This document shows, piece by piece, positions 59,999 through 64,000 of a stretch of 64,000 bases of DNA. The notes below the pieces were generated by a model. The model saw only the letters and a list, made by a program, of their open reading frames with translations. It was not told the origin of the DNA and searched no databases. Within the stretch, counting starts at the first letter, position 1, and every line of letters begins with the position of its first letter. Origin of the DNA: Pelagibacteraceae bacterium (GTDB lineage: Bacteria > Pseudomonadota > Alphaproteobacteria > HIMB59); contig PAHR01000021.1 in the NCBI GenBank assembly GCA_002705265.1, positions 23,060-87,059 of the forward strand. The letters are read 5' to 3'. The translations under genes and the position numbers were made by a program.

Positions 59999-60103
59999 AT
60001 GGAAGGCATTTTACAAATTATTATTTTAATTGCGCTAATATCAATTAGTATAGGAGTTGTTATTTTTGCATTTACAAGAATTAAAAAAATATTAAATAAG
60101 TAG
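59999..60103 (+). CDS. Possible 34-aa single-TM peptide, absent from the ORF track
   Basis: Manual translation MEGILQIIILIALISISIGVVIFAFTRIKKILNK*. Confidence 0.35.
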   Translation: MEGILQIIILIALISISIGVVIFAFTRIKKILNK

Positions 60104-60105
60104 TT

Positions 60106-60582
60106 ATGATAAAAATTAAATTTCTAATCATTATATTAATTTCTTTTATATTATTAAGCTGTAATACAACTAGCCCTGGCAATGTTAAAAAAACAGAAGC
60201 TCAAAAGATAACCTCAATTGATTATGGTTACATAATTTCATCAATGCCAGTTGATATAAAAGGTGAAGGAAGCGCAACAGGCGCCACGGCTGGCGCATTA
60301 ATAGGTGGTTTACTAGGCACCCAGGTTTGTGGAGAAGAAAAGATTGTTGGTAACAAATGTCAAGATGTGGCTGTTTTTTACGCTACAATTAGCGGAGCCG
60401 TATTAGGTTATGCCACAGAAGCACTTATGGGCAACCATGACGGATTCCAATACGTTATTGATGTGGACAATCAAGAAGATGACGTGGCTATAATTCAAGG
60501 GGATGAAGAACCCTTGGCTAATGGTGAGAGAATTGTAATACTCTATGGTGATAATATTCGAGTAACTCTTTTTGATGAATAA
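60106..60582 (+). CDS. Glycine-zipper lipoprotein (17-kDa antigen/SlyB-like)
   Basis: Lipobox 'ILLSCNTTS'; 'GSATGATAGALIGGLLGTQVCG', 'GAVLGYATEALMG'. Confidence 0.82.
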   Translation: MIKIKFLIIILISFILLSCNTTSPGNVKKTEAQKITSIDYGYIISSMPVDIKGEGSATGATAGALIGGLLGTQVCGEEKIVGNKCQDVAVFYATISGAVLGYATEALMGNHDGFQYVIDVDNQEDDVAIIQGDEEPLANGERIVILYGDNIRVTLFDE

Positions 60583-60640
60583 ATAATTAAATATTTTTGT
60601 CTTTGTCTTCCCTCAAATAAACTTATATTAAATTTTATAC

Positions 60641-61621
60641 ATGGGCATATCAATCACACAGTTAGGCATTTTTTTAACACTCAAGGACATAATTAAAGAA
60701 AAAAAAATTCTTGCTATTTCAGTACAATACCCGCCTCCATTCTCATTAATAAAAAAACTTTCTAATAAATATGGGTCTCTATTAAGCGTTGCAGATTTAA
60801 AAAAACTAGAAAATGCTAATAATCAAAATTTTCAAAATATCTTATTTAAGGATGTTCTTGGCGCTGAGAGCATTGACTCTTTAGATATCTCTGGTGAAGA
60901 GGGGGCGACTATAGAGTTTAATTTAAATGAAGATATTTCTAGCTCTAATTATAAACATTTGCTTAAAAAATATGATTTAGTTTTTGAAGGAGGAACAATG
61001 GAGCATATAAGTAATTTACATATGTACTTGCGTAATATTTTTTCATTAATAAAAGTAAATGGTTTTTATTTGCCCAATGTCCCATCTACAGGTCAAATGG
61101 AGCATGGATTCTATCAATTTTCTCCTACCTTTTTTTGTGATTTGATATTTAAGAACAAAAAGTGGTTGGATCTACTTTTTTTAGGATTAGATGTTGATGG
61201 GTCAAGACACAAAGGACTGTCTTTTGATAATTTTTATGAAGAAACAAGCTTCAGTCACCCACCTTCAATTTCAAATACCTATGGTTATAAATTTTACAAC
61301 AAAAGATTTATGAAATCTTCAATTGCAACTGGCACGTTAATTAATCTTCTTAATCAATCAGGGTATACTACTAGCTTGCTATCAATTATCAAAAAAAGTA
61401 ACGAAGGTAACTTAAATTTTAATTTTAGCCAGTATATCTATAGATCCTTCAGTTTAAAAAATATAGTAGGATCAAGTAATAAAAAAATTACGGATAAAAA
61501 AAGTTTCATGAAAATAAGGTTATCAAAAAAATTTGTTAAACTTTTTATTATTAATTTCCCCTTAAGTTCAATTCTAAAGTATAGAATAATTTTGTTTATT
61601 GTTAGATTTATGAAAATATAA
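60641..61621 (+). CDS. SAM-dependent methyltransferase-like protein
   Basis: 'YDLVFEGGTMEHISNLHMYLRNIFSLIKVNGFYLPNVPSTGQMEHGFYQFSPTFF' resembles post-SAM-motif blocks; no clear GxGxG. Confidence 0.5.
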   Translation: MGISITQLGIFLTLKDIIKEKKILAISVQYPPPFSLIKKLSNKYGSLLSVADLKKLENANNQNFQNILFKDVLGAESIDSLDISGEEGATIEFNLNEDISSSNYKHLLKKYDLVFEGGTMEHISNLHMYLRNIFSLIKVNGFYLPNVPSTGQMEHGFYQFSPTFFCDLIFKNKKWLDLLFLGLDVDGSRHKGLSFDNFYEETSFSHPPSISNTYGYKFYNKRFMKSSIATGTLINLLNQSGYTTSLLSIIKKSNEGNLNFNFSQYIYRSFSLKNIVGSSNKKITDKKSFMKIRLSKKFVKLFIINFPLSSILKYRIILFIVRFMKI

Positions 61622-61639
61622 CTCTATGTTTATTTTTTA

Positions 61640-62191
61640 TTAAAAAATTTCTTTAATAAAAATTTTTTCTTTTTTTATTAAATTAATTTTTTTTACTAAA
61701 TCATCTGAAGTATTTGTATAAATAATTTTATTTGAATTTTTCCAAACAGCTAAGTCCTGATTACTATTTCCAATATAGTCAAATTCTTTTATGTGTAATT
61801 GTTTCCGAATATATTTAACTTTATTATTACTAATCATATTAAAATTATTATGAGTTCCATAAAAGTCATTAAAATTAAAAAGTTTATTTTTAAATTGATT
61901 AATTAGAATAATATGTGATCCAGAAATGAGATATATTTTCCTTCCTTTTAACTTCTCCTCATTAATAAAATTTAAGCAAGCTTTGTTAAAAGTTAAATTA
62001 TCTAAATTAATAGCATAGTTTTTTGATACATAATATTTGGCTCCAGGTATGCCGTATACAAAAAACTTAAAGATTATTACAAATATACTAAAAATATTTT
62101 TATTTATTTTTTCTCTAAGCGCAATGTTCCCTATGTCTTCTCTTATAATTGTTCCATCAAGATCTACAAATAAGGGAATTTCTCTAGACAT
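61640..62191 (-). CDS. Free-standing HAD phosphatase domain (type fused to UbiA prenyltransferases)
   Basis: 'PLFVDLDGTIIRED', 'GRKIYLISGSHIILINQFKNKLFNFNDFYGTHNNFNMISNNKVKYIRKQLHIKEFDYIGNSNQDLAVW'. Confidence 0.75.
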   Translation of the reverse strand: MSREIPLFVDLDGTIIREDIGNIALREKINKNIFSIFVIIFKFFVYGIPGAKYYVSKNYAINLDNLTFNKACLNFINEEKLKGRKIYLISGSHIILINQFKNKLFNFNDFYGTHNNFNMISNNKVKYIRKQLHIKEFDYIGNSNQDLAVWKNSNKIIYTNTSDDLVKKINLIKKEKIFIKEIF

Positions 62192-62194
62192 ATT

Positions 62195-62500
62195 TTATAT
62201 TTTTTTAAAAAAAGAAGCGGTAACTTCAAGTTTCTCATTCTTGAAAACTTCTTTAGTATCGCCTATGCAATCACAATTTGCCACAGAACATTTAATAAGT
62301 AAATCGTTGTAAGCTATTAATTTCATTATTTCTAATTCCTTTGATTTAAATGATTTTCTGCCTCTTTTTTCCTCAGGAAATTCTTTAAAAAAGTCATCAA
62401 TAATTTTTGTTGAAATTTTTTTCACAATTTTAACGTTTTTGTATTTTTTAACTAATTTAAATTTTTTTTTGGGAGGGTGTTTTTTGATTATTTCTATCAA
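62195..62500 (-). CDS. Conserved-looking small protein of unknown function (Lys-rich, Cys motif)
   Basis: 101 aa ORF packed between purH (4-nt overlap) and the HAD gene (3-nt gap); 'CSVANCDCIGD'. Confidence 0.6.
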   Translation of the reverse strand: MIEIIKKHPPKKKFKLVKKYKNVKIVKKISTKIIDDFFKEFPEEKRGRKSFKSKELEIMKLIAYNDLLIKCSVANCDCIGDTKEVFKNEKLEVTASFFKKI

Positions 62501-63969
62501 TGTTTAAAATGTCGATGATTAATTTCATATAGATTTAATTTATTTTTTTTTGCAAAAGATATAATTTTAATATCATTGATTGAACCCAATGGAGTAAATA
62601 TAGTTATATTTAATTTTGATTTAATAATTAATTTAAGAGAATCCTCAAAAGGAAAAAATGCATCTGAAATTAAATAGAGATGCTCCTTTAATTTATTTTT
62701 GGGAAGTTTTTTGAGTTTTTCTATTGCAAATTTTAACGAATCCACTCTAGAAGTTTGTCCACCACATTGTGATAATAATTTATTATTGTCGAATATTGCT
62801 ATAGCATTAGATCTTACAAACTTTAGAACATGAATATAAAAATTAATATTTAAATTTTTTTTAATTTCTTTTCCTGTTATTTTTTTAGTAACTATTTTAA
62901 AATTATTTGTTTCTTGATGTAAAGTACCTGCAAAAATAGATTTTGATTCATATTTTGGTATCTTTGGATTTATCTTTACAATTCTAAGATTTTTCTTGGC
63001 TGATAAAATAGTTATTGCATCATTTTCAAAACTTGGGGCTGCGACAACCTCATAAAATCCTTTGGAAATTAATTTAGCTGTTAATGAGCTTAGTTTATTA
63101 TTAAGCACTATAATGCCTCCAAATGCACTGATTGGGTCTCCAGCTAAAGCATTTTGAAAAGCAATTTTTTGGTTTTGATGGATTGCATATCCACATGGAG
63201 TATTATGTTTAACTATTGCTGCAATATTATTTTTATTTTTTTGGTATCCAAATACAATTCTAATTGCAGCGTCTAAGTCTAATAAATTATTATAACTAAG
63301 GCCTTTATTTCCACTTATTTGTTTAAATGCTTTGTCATAGATCCTTGCTTGCGCTGCCTGATGCGGGTTTTCACCATACCTTAATTCATACTTATTTTTT
63401 TCTTCACCATTTAGCCAATCAATAATTTTTTGATCATATTTATTGGCATATTCCAAAGCTTTTATAGCAAGTTTTTTTTTATTTTTTGTAATTGAATTAA
63501 ATGAAGTTTCAAATTTTATATAGTCACTAGGGTCAATAATTGTAGTAATTTTAGAATAATTTTTTATAGATGCTCTAATCAAACTATGACCTCCAATATC
63601 AATCATATCTATAATTTTCTGGTGAGATTTTGTTTTTTTTAAAGTTTCTTCAAATGGATATAAATTTACAATTAATAAATCAAAATTAATTATTTTATTT
63701 TTTATTAATTCTTTTTGATGTTTTCCTTTGGGATTTGCCAAAAGACCCCCAAATATTTTAGGATGAAGTGTTTTCACTCTTCCATCCAAAATTTCCTTTT
63801 GTTTTGTATATTTTGAAATCTCTTTAAAAGGAATATTAATTTTATTCAAATAAATCGAAGTTCCCCCAGTTGAGTATATTGTAAATTTTTTTTTTATTAA
63901 AAATTTTGCTAATTTATCTAAATTAGTTTTATCATAAACACTAATTAATACGTTTCTATATTTAAACAT
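62497..63969 (-). CDS. purH: Bifunctional AICAR formyltransferase/IMP cyclohydrolase
   Basis: 'ISVYDKTNLDKLAKFLIKKKFTIYSTGGTSIYL', 'DGRVKTLHPKIFGGLL', 'LRYGENPHQAAQARIYD', 'IVKHNTPCGYAI'. Confidence 0.97.
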   Translation of the reverse strand: MFKYRNVLISVYDKTNLDKLAKFLIKKKFTIYSTGGTSIYLNKINIPFKEISKYTKQKEILDGRVKTLHPKIFGGLLANPKGKHQKELIKNKIINFDLLIVNLYPFEETLKKTKSHQKIIDMIDIGGHSLIRASIKNYSKITTIIDPSDYIKFETSFNSITKNKKKLAIKALEYANKYDQKIIDWLNGEEKNKYELRYGENPHQAAQARIYDKAFKQISGNKGLSYNNLLDLDAAIRIVFGYQKNKNNIAAIVKHNTPCGYAIHQNQKIAFQNALAGDPISAFGGIIVLNNKLSSLTAKLISKGFYEVVAAPSFENDAITILSAKKNLRIVKINPKIPKYESKSIFAGTLHQETNNFKIVTKKITGKEIKKNLNINFYIHVLKFVRSNAIAIFDNNKLLSQCGGQTSRVDSLKFAIEKLKKLPKNKLKEHLYLISDAFFPFEDSLKLIIKSKLNITIFTPLGSINDIKIISFAKKNKLNLYEINHRHFKH

Positions 63970-64000
63970 TTTTAAAATTATTATTTAAATTATTAACTGA

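Noticed and set aside
1-64000. CRISPR arrays, transposases, integrases, toxin-antitoxin pairs, prophage genes
   Set aside because: None recognised; intergenic regions are short and the ORFs are mostly housekeeping.

Overview
This 64 kb window is gene-dense, AT-rich and mostly core chromosome. It looks like a streamlined, probably marine, alphaproteobacterium; the taxon is inferred from gene order and low GC and was not tested. I could not find rRNA, tRNA, CRISPR arrays, transposases or prophage. The centre has the gene order known around alphaproteobacterial replication origins: leuS-lptE-(holA)-parB-parA-rsmG-mnmG-mnmE, rlmN, rho | maf-aroE-coaE-dnaQ-tim44-smr. It includes a parS-like site at the mnmG/mnmE junction and a candidate oriC between rho and maf. 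To the right are hslUV, hisBHAF, rsmI, rdgB, rph, hrcA-grpE-dnaK-dnaJ, dapB, nth, pyc plus carbonic anhydrase, and purH. The left end has a glycerol-like ABC importer divergent from a glycerol-1-P-dehydrogenase-like gene and glpD. The most notable observations are: (1) an importer ATPase with several altered catalytic motifs, suggesting an asymmetric ATPase pair; (2) a P-loop-less sulfotransferase-like protein divergent from a TPR-sulfotransferase; (3) the oriC/parS region lacking hemE; (4) domain erosion in housekeeping proteins (LeuS N-terminus, DnaJ zinc motif 1, a very short HolA-like protein); (5) a free-standing HAD domain of the type usually fused to UbiA prenyltransferases; (6) small membrane ORFs missing from the ORF track. 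I found no clear-cut novel defence or mobile system.
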